Position numbers and translations under genes: made by a program. Shown here in pieces: positions 8,804 to 18,137 of a stretch of 64,000 nucleotides of DNA. Location: the NCBI GenBank assembly GCA_020723765.1, contig DYIF01000003.1:107675-171674 (forward strand), in the 5' to 3' direction. This DNA is from Elusimicrobium minutum. Lineage in GTDB: Bacteria > Elusimicrobiota > Elusimicrobia > Elusimicrobiales > UBA9959. The stretch's first letter is position 1. Each line of letters opens with the position of its first letter. The notes below the pieces were generated by a model that searched no databases, was not told the DNA's origin, and saw only the letters and a program-made list of their open reading frames with translations.

Positions 8804-10275
8804 ACCGTTATCTCCTTTTTGTCTTCTACCCACAAATTGAATATTTCCATATTTTTTTTGTCTTCCATTAACTCGAATATTATGTCGAAGATGCCCATAA
8901 ATATTTTGCATCTTTCCGAAGATATGTTGTTGCCCCATATGTTGTTTTGCGCTTCATAATTTATTACCGGACAGACTCCGCAGTATGGTCTGTATGCGCA
9001 TCTTGAACATGTAAATTGGTTTTCGAGGTTGGATGTTATCGCGCAGGTTTTTGTGGTTAAGGAATTTATAATATTTTTATATGAATCATTTACCGTTCCT
9101 ATTTTGAATATATCGTCACCTTCCCATCCGACCATCCTTCCTTCGTCGCAGGTATATATGTCTCCGTTGTGGTTATATGCCACCTGTCCTATCCCCGCTC
9201 CGCAGGGGCATCTAAGGTCTACAAAACCGCTGTCTTTAGCGTTTAGTATTTTGTTTAAAAGCATTATCGCCGTTTTTTCTTTTATGTCTATTCCTTTTTT
9301 GTTTAAGTTTAATATGTAATTTAAGGAATCTTTATAGAATTTTAAAAAAGATTTGGAATCGTATCCTATTTTGTCCCACATCTTTTTAGCAAAACCTATG
9401 GGCGAAAGAGGCCTTAGGAAAATCGTATTTAAGTCGTTTTTTACAAATTCGTCTACTATCTCTTTGTGATATTTTAAAGAATCGCTCGATATGGTAGTTA
9501 GGGCCGAAGGTTTAAATATCCTGTATGAGAGATTTGTTTGTTTGTCATGCATCGAGTTAAAATATTTAAGCCATTTTATGGTTTCTCTATAGGAGTTTGC
9601 CTGTGTATATATTCTATTTTTATTGTGTAATTTTTCGGGTCCGTCAAGCGAGGTACATATGGAAACTTCGTTTTCCATTAAAAAATTTGCTTTCTTTTCG
9701 TCCATCAGAGAAAAGTTAGTGACTATTGATATGTTAATTTTTTTATCGCTATTTTTTTCTTTTTCTCTTATGTATCGTATCGTTTTGGATACGGTTTCCC
9801 AGTTATAAAGAGGTTCTCCACCCTGGAATTCGAAAGTCAATACCGGGGCTGTAGAATAAAAACCTATATCCACCGATTTTTTTGCTATGTTTATCGGCAT
9901 ATCTGTTTTGTTGTTAGATATTCCGACGGCCTGACTCTGACAATAAACGCATTTATGATTGCACCTTAGAGTGGTTACGAGTATATGAAGAGACGGTCCC
10001 CAGAAAAGATATGAGTTTGAATTTTTCCATCTTGAAAAAAGGTCGTCGAAATCCATCTGTGTTTTAATAAAACCTTTGGAAATAAGTTCTTCTTTTAATT
10101 TTTTTGAGGCTTTGTTTTTATATACTAAATCGTTAAATTCTTTCTGGTTTATTGTCAAATAGCGGCCGAAATCGTTTGTTATTATAAATTTGTTTTTTAT
10201 TTTTCTCCATCTTATGTTGATAAGCTCCAAATTATTTTTTCCCATATTTTTCTTCCCAGGTTTTTTTGACATCAT
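8800..10275 (-). CDS. hxsB: His-Xaa-Ser system radical SAM maturase HxsB-like
   Basis: LHILVTTLRCNHKCVYCQSQ, FEFQGGEPLYNW, VTNFSLM, TSLDGPEKLHNKNR, FLRPLSPIGFA, CGAGIGQVAYNHNGDIYTCDEGRM, CSRCAYRPYCGVCPV. Start may be 10245. Confidence 0.85.
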   Translation of the reverse strand: MMSKKPGKKNMGKNNLELINIRWRKIKNKFIITNDFGRYLTINQKEFNDLVYKNKASKKLKEELISKGFIKTQMDFDDLFSRWKNSNSYLFWGPSLHILVTTLRCNHKCVYCQSQAVGISNNKTDMPINIAKKSVDIGFYSTAPVLTFEFQGGEPLYNWETVSKTIRYIREKEKNSDKKINISIVTNFSLMDEKKANFLMENEVSICTSLDGPEKLHNKNRIYTQANSYRETIKWLKYFNSMHDKQTNLSYRIFKPSALTTISSDSLKYHKEIVDEFVKNDLNTIFLRPLSPIGFAKKMWDKIGYDSKSFLKFYKDSLNYILNLNKKGIDIKEKTAIMLLNKILNAKDSGFVDLRCPCGAGIGQVAYNHNGDIYTCDEGRMVGWEGDDIFKIGTVNDSYKNIINSLTTKTCAITSNLENQFTCSRCAYRPYCGVCPVINYEAQNNIWGNNISSERCKIFMGIFDIIFELMEDKKNMEIFNLWVEDKKEITV

Positions 10276-10675
10276 TTTTCTTCTCCTTCTTCATTTCTTT
10301 TGAAATTTCTTCCTCCACCTCTTTTATCAGTTTCTCAAGTTCTTTTTCCTCTTCAGGTGTTAGCCCTTCGTCTGAAGATTTTGGGGCCGGCGGAGTATAG
10401 ATTATCGCTTTTTGTATTAGATATTCTCTTAAATCTTTATTTTCTTTCCATATTTTTTGTCTTATCAACTCGTTTTTAAATTCTTCTTCTATTTCTTCTT
10501 TTAGTTTTTTTATGTCGGTACTTTTTTCGCTAATAGATTCAAGACCGACTTTTATTTTATCATCAGTTCTGTTTATTATTACCCAGAATCTATCGCTTAA
10601 AGTATAGAAAACATATCTTATTACTTCAAGCGGATATTTTTTTTCGTCATATATAAATTCTATTGTCTTGCTCAA
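10232..10675 (-). CDS. hxsD: His-Xaa-Ser system protein HxsD-like
   Basis: KKYPLEVIRYVFYTLSDRFWVIIN...EEEFKNELIRQKIWKENKDLREYLIQKAI; TTG start preceded by GGGAGG. Confidence 0.75.
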   Translation of the reverse strand: MSKTIEFIYDEKKYPLEVIRYVFYTLSDRFWVIINRTDDKIKVGLESISEKSTDIKKLKEEIEEEFKNELIRQKIWKENKDLREYLIQKAIIYTPPAPKSSDEGLTPEEEKELEKLIKEVEEEISKEMKKEKKNDVKKTWEEKYGKK

Positions 10676-10690
10676 ATTTCCTCCCTTAAT

Positions 10691-11392
10691 CTACTGCATT
10701 CTGCAACATACTAACCACCCGGTTTGAGTGCTTTCGGCTGTAAAAACGGTCCATGCACCGCTTGGGTATAACTGGGCGCTTATATTAGTTCCGGCTGCAT
10801 TGGATATAAAACCTGCGACTACTCCCCAATCGCATGATGTCGTTCCACCGTTTCCATACCATACATAATGGCAGAGATTATAAAAATTTCCATTATCGAT
10901 TCTAATATTCCCGTTGACGTGAAGATGCATGTTGCTACTTGGCGTGGTTCTTATCCCGACTTCATTGGTGTTTGTCATAAACATCGTGTTTACGCTTGAG
11001 TTGTTTCTTATATTAAAACCCCCGGTGCCGTAGTTTATATACATAATGTTATCCGACCACCTCGGCCACATAAAAGTTTCGTATGTTCCCGCAGCGTTTT
11101 TAGCCGCAAAAGAAGCGGTGTTCTCTATCCCGAGTACCCCCCCGGTTGCTCCTATAGTTAGCGGATATGCGGGGGCTGCGGTAGATGCGGTTCTTATAGC
11201 AACTCCTCCGCCGTTTCTCGCAAGCCATGTATTGTTTGTGGTTAGCATGCTTACATAACCGCCGTATGGAGCGGGATAGTATGTGGTTATATTAAGCGTT
11301 TCGCTTTCCGTTATATTAGTCAAAGAAAGGATATAAGCCGAGGTTACGATTAGGACAAAAACAAACTTTTTTATAAAAACCTTAACCTTCAT
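10691..11392 (-). CDS. secreted repeat-poor surface-type protein with TTYYPAPYGGY motif
   Basis: Signal peptide MKVKVFIKKFVFVLIVTSAYILSL, then ETLNITTYYPAPYGGYVSMLTTNNTWLARNG; start at internal ATG with GGGGGAG Shine-Dalgarno. Confidence 0.7.
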   Translation of the reverse strand: MKVKVFIKKFVFVLIVTSAYILSLTNITESETLNITTYYPAPYGGYVSMLTTNNTWLARNGGGVAIRTASTAAPAYPLTIGATGGVLGIENTASFAAKNAAGTYETFMWPRWSDNIMYINYGTGGFNIRNNSSVNTMFMTNTNEVGIRTTPSSNMHLHVNGNIRIDNGNFYNLCHYVWYGNGGTTSCDWGVVAGFISNAAGTNISAQLYPSGAWTVFTAESTQTGWLVCCRMQ

Positions 11393-11428
11393 AACTCCCC
11401 CTTTTTGCCATAGGGACAACATAGTTAT

Positions 11429-11457
11429 ATTATACACCATAAATCGCTTTTTTTCAA
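11429..11457 (-). promoter_or_regulatory. sigma70-type promoter
   Basis: Minus-strand TTGAAA - 17 nt - TATAAT upstream of the secreted-protein/hxs gene run. Confidence 0.7.
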
Positions 11458-11463
11458 GGTTGG

Positions 11464-12408
11464 TTAATCCGTTAATTCTTTAGCTTTTTTGGCTATTAAT
11501 ATCTTCTTTTTTTCGTTTTTTTTACGCTTAAAAATTTTTATCGTTTTGATTATTTTTTCTATTGTTTCTTCGTAATCCAAAGGTATGGTTTTATTGGATA
11601 TCCCCCATGCCAGTCTTGAAGACAGAGAAATAAATTCGTCGTAAGAGATAATCTTTGAATATTTTAATATTCCGTAACTTTTCCAAACGGTATCTTCGAA
11701 TTTTAATTTGTTTTTCTTTATGTAATCCTCGGAGATTTTAAGTTCTTTTTCGTCAAGTATCGAAGCCAATTTTTTCGCTCTTTTTATGAAATCATCTATT
11801 TTTTCTTTAGGCTCTGGTTTTGCGATCATATAGACAAATCCGAATGAGCATACGATATCTTCGTTTATGCCTTTTATTTCCGCTCCCAAAAATTTTAAGT
11901 TTTCTTTTATTTCGGCAGAGCTATTCGTATAATAAATTCCTGGTGAGTGTATTAAAAATATTATTTCCGTTTGGTTGGGAATCAGTGTGGGATCCGAGCC
12001 CAAAAAACCGAAATTTTTGGAGTACGAGAATATCGTATGTTTTGATAATTCATCTATTATTCTTTTGGCTCTTTGATAAGATTCTAAAGGGTCGTTAGTT
12101 GAGGATTTGGATATGGAAGCGATGTGTTCGTAAAGGTTTAATCCTACCGCGGTTTCTTCCAATGATTCGGATATCAAAATCGAATGTTTTTTTATTTCTC
12201 TTGAGTCTAACTCCAAAAATCTAACGGTCAGTTCGTCTTTTATTTCGGCCGGATTTATTAGTATCTTCGGTTTTTTAATTATCTTTTTCGATAGTATGAT
12301 TTCTGCGGTTTTTTCTTTTATTTCTATCAACTTTTTTTCGGCTTCGGAATTTAAGAATTTGTAAGGGAAAATGTTTCTGTAAATTATCGTTTGATTTGCA
12401 AGTATCAT
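11464..12408 (-). CDS. mcsB: McsB-like guanido kinase homolog, probably catalytically altered
   Basis: YRNIFPYKFLN, KKHSILISESLEE, SYSKNFGFLGSDPT; followed in reverse order by a McsA-like gene; usual CPTNxGTG replaced by SDPTLIPNQT. Confidence 0.65.
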   Translation of the reverse strand: MILANQTIIYRNIFPYKFLNSEAEKKLIEIKEKTAEIILSKKIIKKPKILINPAEIKDELTVRFLELDSREIKKHSILISESLEETAVGLNLYEHIASISKSSTNDPLESYQRAKRIIDELSKHTIFSYSKNFGFLGSDPTLIPNQTEIIFLIHSPGIYYTNSSAEIKENLKFLGAEIKGINEDIVCSFGFVYMIAKPEPKEKIDDFIKRAKKLASILDEKELKISEDYIKKNKLKFEDTVWKSYGILKYSKIISYDEFISLSSRLAWGISNKTIPLDYEETIEKIIKTIKIFKRKKNEKKKILIAKKAKELTD

Positions 12409-12896
12409 TTTTTTTCTTTTAATTTTTTTAATTCTAAAAGAGTTTTTTTTATCATTTCGATGTCTTCGAAGTCCAGATATGTTTTTAGTTTTTTCTTGAG
12501 TTTTAATATTTTTTCTTCATTGGAATATTCCATGTCTTCTATGGAATAAGGATAATTTATTTCGTTTATCGTTTCGTTTAAATTAAATTGAACGAGTTTT
12601 TTTAGAATTTCGCCGAATTTTATATAGCAAAAAGGACATCCCAATCTTTGAGTTTTTATAAATTCCAGATAGCTTCGATGGCATTTAGGACATATCAATT
12701 TTTTCTTAGACTCCGGAAGTTCTTCTATTATCGCTTCGGCGTAATCCTCAAAAGAAGATTTTCCTTTAGAAATCTCGTCGATATGAGCGTATTTTTCCGC
12801 GCAATTTATGCACATCTTCATCTTTTTAATTCTTCCGTTGATTATCGTTTTTACCGATACTTCGGCTTCGTTTTCCCCGCATCTTTCGCATTTCAT
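12405..12896 (-). CDS. mcsA: McsA-like zinc finger/UVR-type protein
   Basis: CERCGENEAEVSV...MCINCAEKY and CPKCHRSYLEF...GCPFCY paired zinc-ribbon motifs. Confidence 0.75.
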   Translation of the reverse strand: MKCERCGENEAEVSVKTIINGRIKKMKMCINCAEKYAHIDEISKGKSSFEDYAEAIIEELPESKKKLICPKCHRSYLEFIKTQRLGCPFCYIKFGEILKKLVQFNLNETINEINYPYSIEDMEYSNEEKILKLKKKLKTYLDFEDIEMIKKTLLELKKLKEKK

Positions 12897-13567
12897 AAGA
12901 TTTTTTTTAATTCCGTCTTTGAAAGCGAGTATATTTTGTCCGAAAATATTCGAGCAAGCTCCATATTGTGGGTGACCATTACGACGGTAGAACCTTCCTG
13001 ATTTAATTTTTTAAAATCGTTCATAACTTTTATCGCGGTTTCGTGATCTAAATTTCCGGTAGGCTCATCCGCTATTATAACTGACGGATTGTTTCTTATG
13101 GCTCTTAAAATGGCTGTTCTTTGCTTTTCTCCTCCGGAAAGTTCTTGAGGTTTTTTGTAAGCCTTGTCTTCCATCCCCCACTTTTTCAAAAGTTCCATAC
13201 CTTTTTTAACGCTTTTTTTGTCGTTTAGTATCAAAGCTGGCATTTCTATATTTTCGAGTATATTAAAGTCTTCAAGCAACGAATCGAATTGAAAAACGAA
13301 ACCTATCTCTTTAAGCCTCATTCTGTTTTTTTCTTCTTCTTTCATTTTTGAGATGTCCGTTCCCATAAAAAAAACTTCTCCCGAATATTTGGAATCTAAA
13401 GTTGATATTATGTTTAATAACGTGGTTTTGCCGCTTCCGCTCGGGCCCGTTATAGAGACGAAATCTCCTTTTTTTATTTCAAATGATAGATTTTCAAATA
13501 TTATTATTTCGGAGTTGGGTTGCGGATATATTTTTGTCAGATTTTTTACTTCTATTATTTTTTCCAT
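12893..13567 (-). CDS. lolD: ABC transporter ATP-binding protein, LolD-like
   Basis: Walker A GPSGSGKTTLLN, ELSGGEKQRTAILRAI, Walker B VIIADEPTGNLD. Confidence 0.9.
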   Translation of the reverse strand: MEKIIEVKNLTKIYPQPNSEIIIFENLSFEIKKGDFVSITGPSGSGKTTLLNIISTLDSKYSGEVFFMGTDISKMKEEEKNRMRLKEIGFVFQFDSLLEDFNILENIEMPALILNDKKSVKKGMELLKKWGMEDKAYKKPQELSGGEKQRTAILRAIRNNPSVIIADEPTGNLDHETAIKVMNDFKKLNQEGSTVVMVTHNMELARIFSDKIYSLSKTELKKIL

Positions 13568-13569
13568 AT

Positions 13570-14775
13570 TTAGCCGTATCTTATCGCGTCTCCGGGGTCT
13601 ACCTTTGAAGCTTTATTTGCGGGAATTTGAGAGCTTATAAGGGTAAGTACGAGAGATATCGTTATTATCAAAAAAACATCCTTAACAGATACTTCTACCG
13701 GTACTTTTGTTATATAATATATATCCGAAGGAAGCTCTACTATTTTATATCTTTTTACTATTTCTAAAATTATAAACCCTATAATCATTCCTATGGTTAT
13801 TCCTATTCCGGATATGTATATTCCGCATATCATAAAAATTTTCTTTATTTTGTTTTTAGACGCTCCCATAGCTCTCAAAATGCCTATCTCTTTGGTTTTT
13901 TGTACCGTTATCATAAAAAGATTGGAGGATATGGAGAAGGTGGCGATTAAAATTATAAGAGAAAGTATCAAAGTCATTACGAATTTTTCAAGCTTGAGAG
14001 CGGAGAAAAGGTTTTTGTTTATATCGGAGTATGTTTTTATGGAGAAATAAAAAGGTATTTCTTTTCTCAGTTTAAAATAAACCGGTTGTGTTAAATCGAT
14101 GTTTTTAAGTTTTATCGATATGCCGTTAGATAAAATATCGGGATTGAAAAAAGATTTAGCCTCGTTTATGTCTATGAAAGCGAAAGACGAATCGTATTCG
14201 TAATATCCCGTGTTAATTATACCTTTTATTTTAAATTTTCTCATCTTTGGAATTATTCCCAATGTCCCCGAGTCGAATTTGGGAGAAACTAAGACAAGTT
14301 CGTCGTCTATAAAAACCCCTAAATTTTTGGCAAGTTCTTCTCCCAAAACTATTCCTTGATTTTTTAAATCCCATTTTCCGTATCTCAAAGATTTTTCTAT
14401 GTTTGTAACTTTGAATTCGTTTTGGGCTTCTATGCCTTTTATGATCGTTCCAATGCTTCTGGTTTGGGTTATAAGTATTCCTTGAGAAATAATAAAAACG
14501 GATTTGGCTTCTATTTCTTTAAAAGAGGATAGGAGCGTATCCAATCTTGAAAGTTCGTTTTTATTCATTTCCCCGTATATTACGATATGGGATTGTGAGT
14601 CGAGTATTTTCTTTTTTATTTCGGATTGAAATCCGTTTATAACCCCTAAGGTTACAAGTATGGCGGCTACGGATATCGCTATCGCGGAGACTGCTATCAG
14701 GGTGGTTAAAGAGGTAAAAAGAGATTTCCTTGAATTTTTTACGTATCTTAAAGCTATTTCGGACTCAAAACTCAT
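13570..14775 (-). CDS. FtsX/LolC/LolE family permease
   Basis: ALRYVKNSRKSLFTSLTTLIAVSAIAISVAAILV and C-terminal TM block with GILRAMGASKNKI, PANKASKVDPGDAIRYG. Confidence 0.9.
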   Translation of the reverse strand: MSFESEIALRYVKNSRKSLFTSLTTLIAVSAIAISVAAILVTLGVINGFQSEIKKKILDSQSHIVIYGEMNKNELSRLDTLLSSFKEIEAKSVFIISQGILITQTRSIGTIIKGIEAQNEFKVTNIEKSLRYGKWDLKNQGIVLGEELAKNLGVFIDDELVLVSPKFDSGTLGIIPKMRKFKIKGIINTGYYEYDSSFAFIDINEAKSFFNPDILSNGISIKLKNIDLTQPVYFKLRKEIPFYFSIKTYSDINKNLFSALKLEKFVMTLILSLIILIATFSISSNLFMITVQKTKEIGILRAMGASKNKIKKIFMICGIYISGIGITIGMIIGFIILEIVKRYKIVELPSDIYYITKVPVEVSVKDVFLIITISLVLTLISSQIPANKASKVDPGDAIRYG

Positions 14776-16256
14776 TTAGTTTCTTCTTTCGGTTTTAGAA
14801 GAGGAAAAAGAATAACTTCTCTTATGGAAGGTTTTTGAGATAAAAGCATGGTAAGCCTATCTATTCCTATTCCTATTCCGCCGGTAGGGGGCATGCCGTA
14901 TTCCATGGCTTCTATAAAATCTTTATCTAATATGTCCGCTTCGCCTAAATTTTCTTCAAATTTTTGTTTTAATTGTTCAAGTAACCTCGATTTTTGATCC
15001 TGTGGATCGTTTAATTCCGAGTATGCGTTTGCAAGCTCGTGTCCTCCTACGTAAAACTCAAATCTTTCCACTATGGATTCGTCTTGATTTTTAAGCTTTG
15101 CAAGCGGAGTTATCGCCGTCGGATAGTCCATAATAAAAGTAGGTTGAACTGTTTCTTCTTTTATTACCCAATCCATTATTCTTTCGAATAGCTTTGCCGA
15201 CGGGGTTTGTTTGTCGTAGTCTATCTTTAATTTTTCGGCTAATTCGTAAAGACCGTCTCTATTAAAAGATTTGCCTTTTAATACCGAATGTATATCCTGT
15301 CCGGTTTTTTCTTTCCACAAATCCGGCAATGAAATTCTTTTAAAAGGCGGCTTAAGATTAATTTTCATTCCGTCGTATTCTATTTCTGATAGGTTAAACT
15401 CGGATGTAAATCTTTCAAATAACCTTTCCACAAGTTCCGCCATTCCGTTGTAATCGGAATATGCTTTGTATGCTTCCAGAGTCGTAAATTCCGGATTGTG
15501 AGTAGTGTCTACTCCTTCGTTTCTAAAAACCCTTCCTATTTCATAAACTCCGTCAAATCCGCCTATTATCAATTTTTTTAAGGGGAGTTCGGTGGCTATT
15601 CTCATATAAAGTTCTATTTTAAAAGCGTTATGAAATGTAATGAAAGGTCTTGCCGAAGCGCCTCCAGCTTGAGAACATAGTATCGGTGTTTCTACTTCCA
15701 AATATCCGTCTTTGTTTAGCGTATCTCTTATAATGGATATTATTCTGCTTCTTTTTACGAATATTTCTTTGACCTCTTCGTTAGATATCAAGTCCAGATA
15801 TCTTTCTCTGTATCTTGTTTCCGGGTCGTTTAGCCCGTGCCATTTTTCCGGCATGGGTCTAACAGATTTGGATAGTATTGTAAAATTTTCGACGTTTATC
15901 GTAAGTTCTCCGGTATGGGTTTTAAAAAGCTTTCCTTCCACACCTATAAAATCTCCTGTAGTCATATATTTTTTAAATAAATCGTATTTTTCTCCCAAAA
16001 GATCTTTTTTAAGATATATCTGTATTTTATCGGTTCCGTCTTTTATATGAGCAAAGCTCGCCTTTCCCATAACTCTCAAAAGAATTATTCTTCCGGCCGT
16101 TAATACTTTCGAATCTATATCCATTTTTTTTATTTCGGATATTTTATTTTTTACATAAAATCTTGGCGGAAACGGATCTATATTTTGTTTTTTCAGATCG
16201 TCTATTTTTGAATAATTGGTTTTTATTATCTCGTCAAGTGTTGTTTTTGTTTCCAT
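14772..16256 (-). CDS. lysS: lysyl-tRNA synthetase, class II
   Basis: RYRERYLDLI, RVFRNEGVDTTHNPEFTTLEAYKAYSDY, MPPTGGIGIGIDRLTMLL. Confidence 0.95.
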   Translation of the reverse strand: METKTTLDEIIKTNYSKIDDLKKQNIDPFPPRFYVKNKISEIKKMDIDSKVLTAGRIILLRVMGKASFAHIKDGTDKIQIYLKKDLLGEKYDLFKKYMTTGDFIGVEGKLFKTHTGELTINVENFTILSKSVRPMPEKWHGLNDPETRYRERYLDLISNEEVKEIFVKRSRIISIIRDTLNKDGYLEVETPILCSQAGGASARPFITFHNAFKIELYMRIATELPLKKLIIGGFDGVYEIGRVFRNEGVDTTHNPEFTTLEAYKAYSDYNGMAELVERLFERFTSEFNLSEIEYDGMKINLKPPFKRISLPDLWKEKTGQDIHSVLKGKSFNRDGLYELAEKLKIDYDKQTPSAKLFERIMDWVIKEETVQPTFIMDYPTAITPLAKLKNQDESIVERFEFYVGGHELANAYSELNDPQDQKSRLLEQLKQKFEENLGEADILDKDFIEAMEYGMPPTGGIGIGIDRLTMLLSQKPSIREVILFPLLKPKEETK

Positions 16257-16626
16257 ATTCTATGGCTCCTTTAATAGTGTTTAAAAGATTTTTGGGGTCG
16301 AACGGTTTTTCTACGAAAGAATAAACGTTGCTTGCCATTTCGAAAAGATCTTTAGTTTGTCCTTTTGCGGTCAATATTATTATCGGTATATTTCTAAGTT
16401 CTTCTATTTGTTGAAGTTTAGTTTGAAAGGTATACCCGTCCATTTCTGGCATCATTATATCTAAAACTATTACATCCGGTTTTATGGGATTGGATGTGTC
16501 GGTAAGTTTGTTATACGCTTCAAGCCCGTTTGATGCTTGTATCGCCTGGTATCCTTCTTTTTCGATTAAAACCTTTAATAAAAAAAGAACGTCTTTTTCG
16601 TCGTCTATTATCATAATCTTATTCAT
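16234..16626 (-). CDS. response regulator receiver protein
   Basis: MIIDDEKDVLFLLK, VIVLDIMMPEMDG, ILTAKGQ, VEKPFDP. Confidence 0.9.
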   Translation of the reverse strand: MNKIMIIDDEKDVLFLLKVLIEKEGYQAIQASNGLEAYNKLTDTSNPIKPDVIVLDIMMPEMDGYTFQTKLQQIEELRNIPIIILTAKGQTKDLFEMASNVYSFVEKPFDPKNLLNTIKGAIEYGNKNNT

Positions 16627-16742
16627 CTTTTTCCCCCGTTATTGTCCGAGTCATAAATCGAAATTAAAAAATATGTTTTTGCGGCCATAATATAAATTTT
16701 ACAAGATTAAAATCTCATAATCAAACATTTTTGAGCTATATT

Positions 16743-18116
16743 TTATTTGTTTATGGCTTTTAAATTTTTCTCGTATAAAATTCGATGGATTTCTTTCGCG
16801 AATAGATTTAAAGAATTGTCCCTTGCTCCCATAACCATTATTATATCGTCTTTTTTTATATTTTCGGAAATGAAAGTTTTTATGTCTTGCCTATTTGGAA
16901 AATAAAAAGCTTTTACGCCTTTTTTGATTGTCTCATCTATTATATCTTTTGAGGATATGTCTCTGGTAACGCTTCCACCCGCATAGTATATTTCGGGCAT
17001 AATTAAAATATCTTCTTTTCTTAGTTTTGAAAAAACTTCCACCAGATCGTTTTTAAACATTCTTGCCGGTGCATATCCGTGAGGCTGGTAAATAAATATC
17101 GCTCTTTTACAAGCCCCTATCACCGTCTTTACGGCCGCTTCTATTTTTGCAGGATTATGAGCGTAGTCGTCTATTATCTTTATTCCGTTTACTTCTCCCA
17201 CGAGATTCATCCTTCTAAAAGTTCCTTTAAAAGACAAAAGAGATTTCGATATATCTTTTAAACTTAATCCCAAGTGTTTTGTTACGGAGATTGCGGCTAT
17301 GGCGTTTTCTATATTATGTAATCCGCCGATAGGGAGATGAAAATCGATATCGGCTATTTTAAATTGAGAATGGAAAATATCGGTTTTGATTATTTGGGCA
17401 TTTAAAGTTTCTTTGCCGAATAAACGAATATTTTGTTTTTTTGTCGCTATTGCCTTGCAATTATCGTCTTCTTCGTTTATAAAGGCTATTTGTGAGTTTG
17501 ATATGAAAATGGAAAATATTTTTTTAAGTTCTTCAATGGGCTTGTGGTCTTTGGTTATGTTAAGTATAAGACCTATTTTGGGTTTATACCTGGTTATCGT
17601 AGAGTCGGATTCGTCCGCTTCTATTACAAGCCACTTCCCTTTCCCACCGTAGGCGTTTCCTAAAAATTTTTCGTTCATTATCGAGTTTATGTAGGCTCCG
17701 TTTATTACCGAAGGATTAAGTCCCGATTCGTTTAAAATGTGCCATATCATAGCCGTAGTCGTACTTTTCCCGCTTGTGCCGGCTACCGCTATGGTCTGGT
17801 ATCTTGAAACATATTCCGATAAAACTTCGGAGCGGTGAATTATTTTTAAACCTAATTTTTTGGCTTTTTCATACTCTGGGTTTGTCTCTTCCACAGCGGT
17901 TGAGATTACGAAGAAATCTATATCTTTTGTTATGCCGATACCGTTTTGAGGGTAAGTTTTAATTCCGTTTTTTTCAAATTTTTCTTTTATGTCCAGGTTT
18001 TGATTGTTATCGAATGATCTGTCCGAGCCGCAAACCTCGTGCCCTTCCATTTTTAAAATCTGAGCCAGAGCGCTCATTCCCGAACCGGCTATCGCGCAAA
18101 AAAAATATTTGGACAT
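16743..18116 (-). CDS. murC: UDP-N-acetylmuramate-alanine ligase
   Basis: GSGMSALAQIL, VAGTSGKSTTTAMIWHI, IEADESDST, IDDYAHNPAKIEA. Confidence 0.93.
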   Translation of the reverse strand: MSKYFFCAIAGSGMSALAQILKMEGHEVCGSDRSFDNNQNLDIKEKFEKNGIKTYPQNGIGITKDIDFFVISTAVEETNPEYEKAKKLGLKIIHRSEVLSEYVSRYQTIAVAGTSGKSTTTAMIWHILNESGLNPSVINGAYINSIMNEKFLGNAYGGKGKWLVIEADESDSTITRYKPKIGLILNITKDHKPIEELKKIFSIFISNSQIAFINEEDDNCKAIATKKQNIRLFGKETLNAQIIKTDIFHSQFKIADIDFHLPIGGLHNIENAIAAISVTKHLGLSLKDISKSLLSFKGTFRRMNLVGEVNGIKIIDDYAHNPAKIEAAVKTVIGACKRAIFIYQPHGYAPARMFKNDLVEVFSKLRKEDILIMPEIYYAGGSVTRDISSKDIIDETIKKGVKAFYFPNRQDIKTFISENIKKDDIIMVMGARDNSLNLFAKEIHRILYEKNLKAINK

Positions 18117-18137
18117 AAGATAATTATACTAAAAGAT

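Noticed and set aside
10691-11440. Phage tail fibre
   Set aside because: Signal peptide and absence of any other phage gene argue for a secreted host protein
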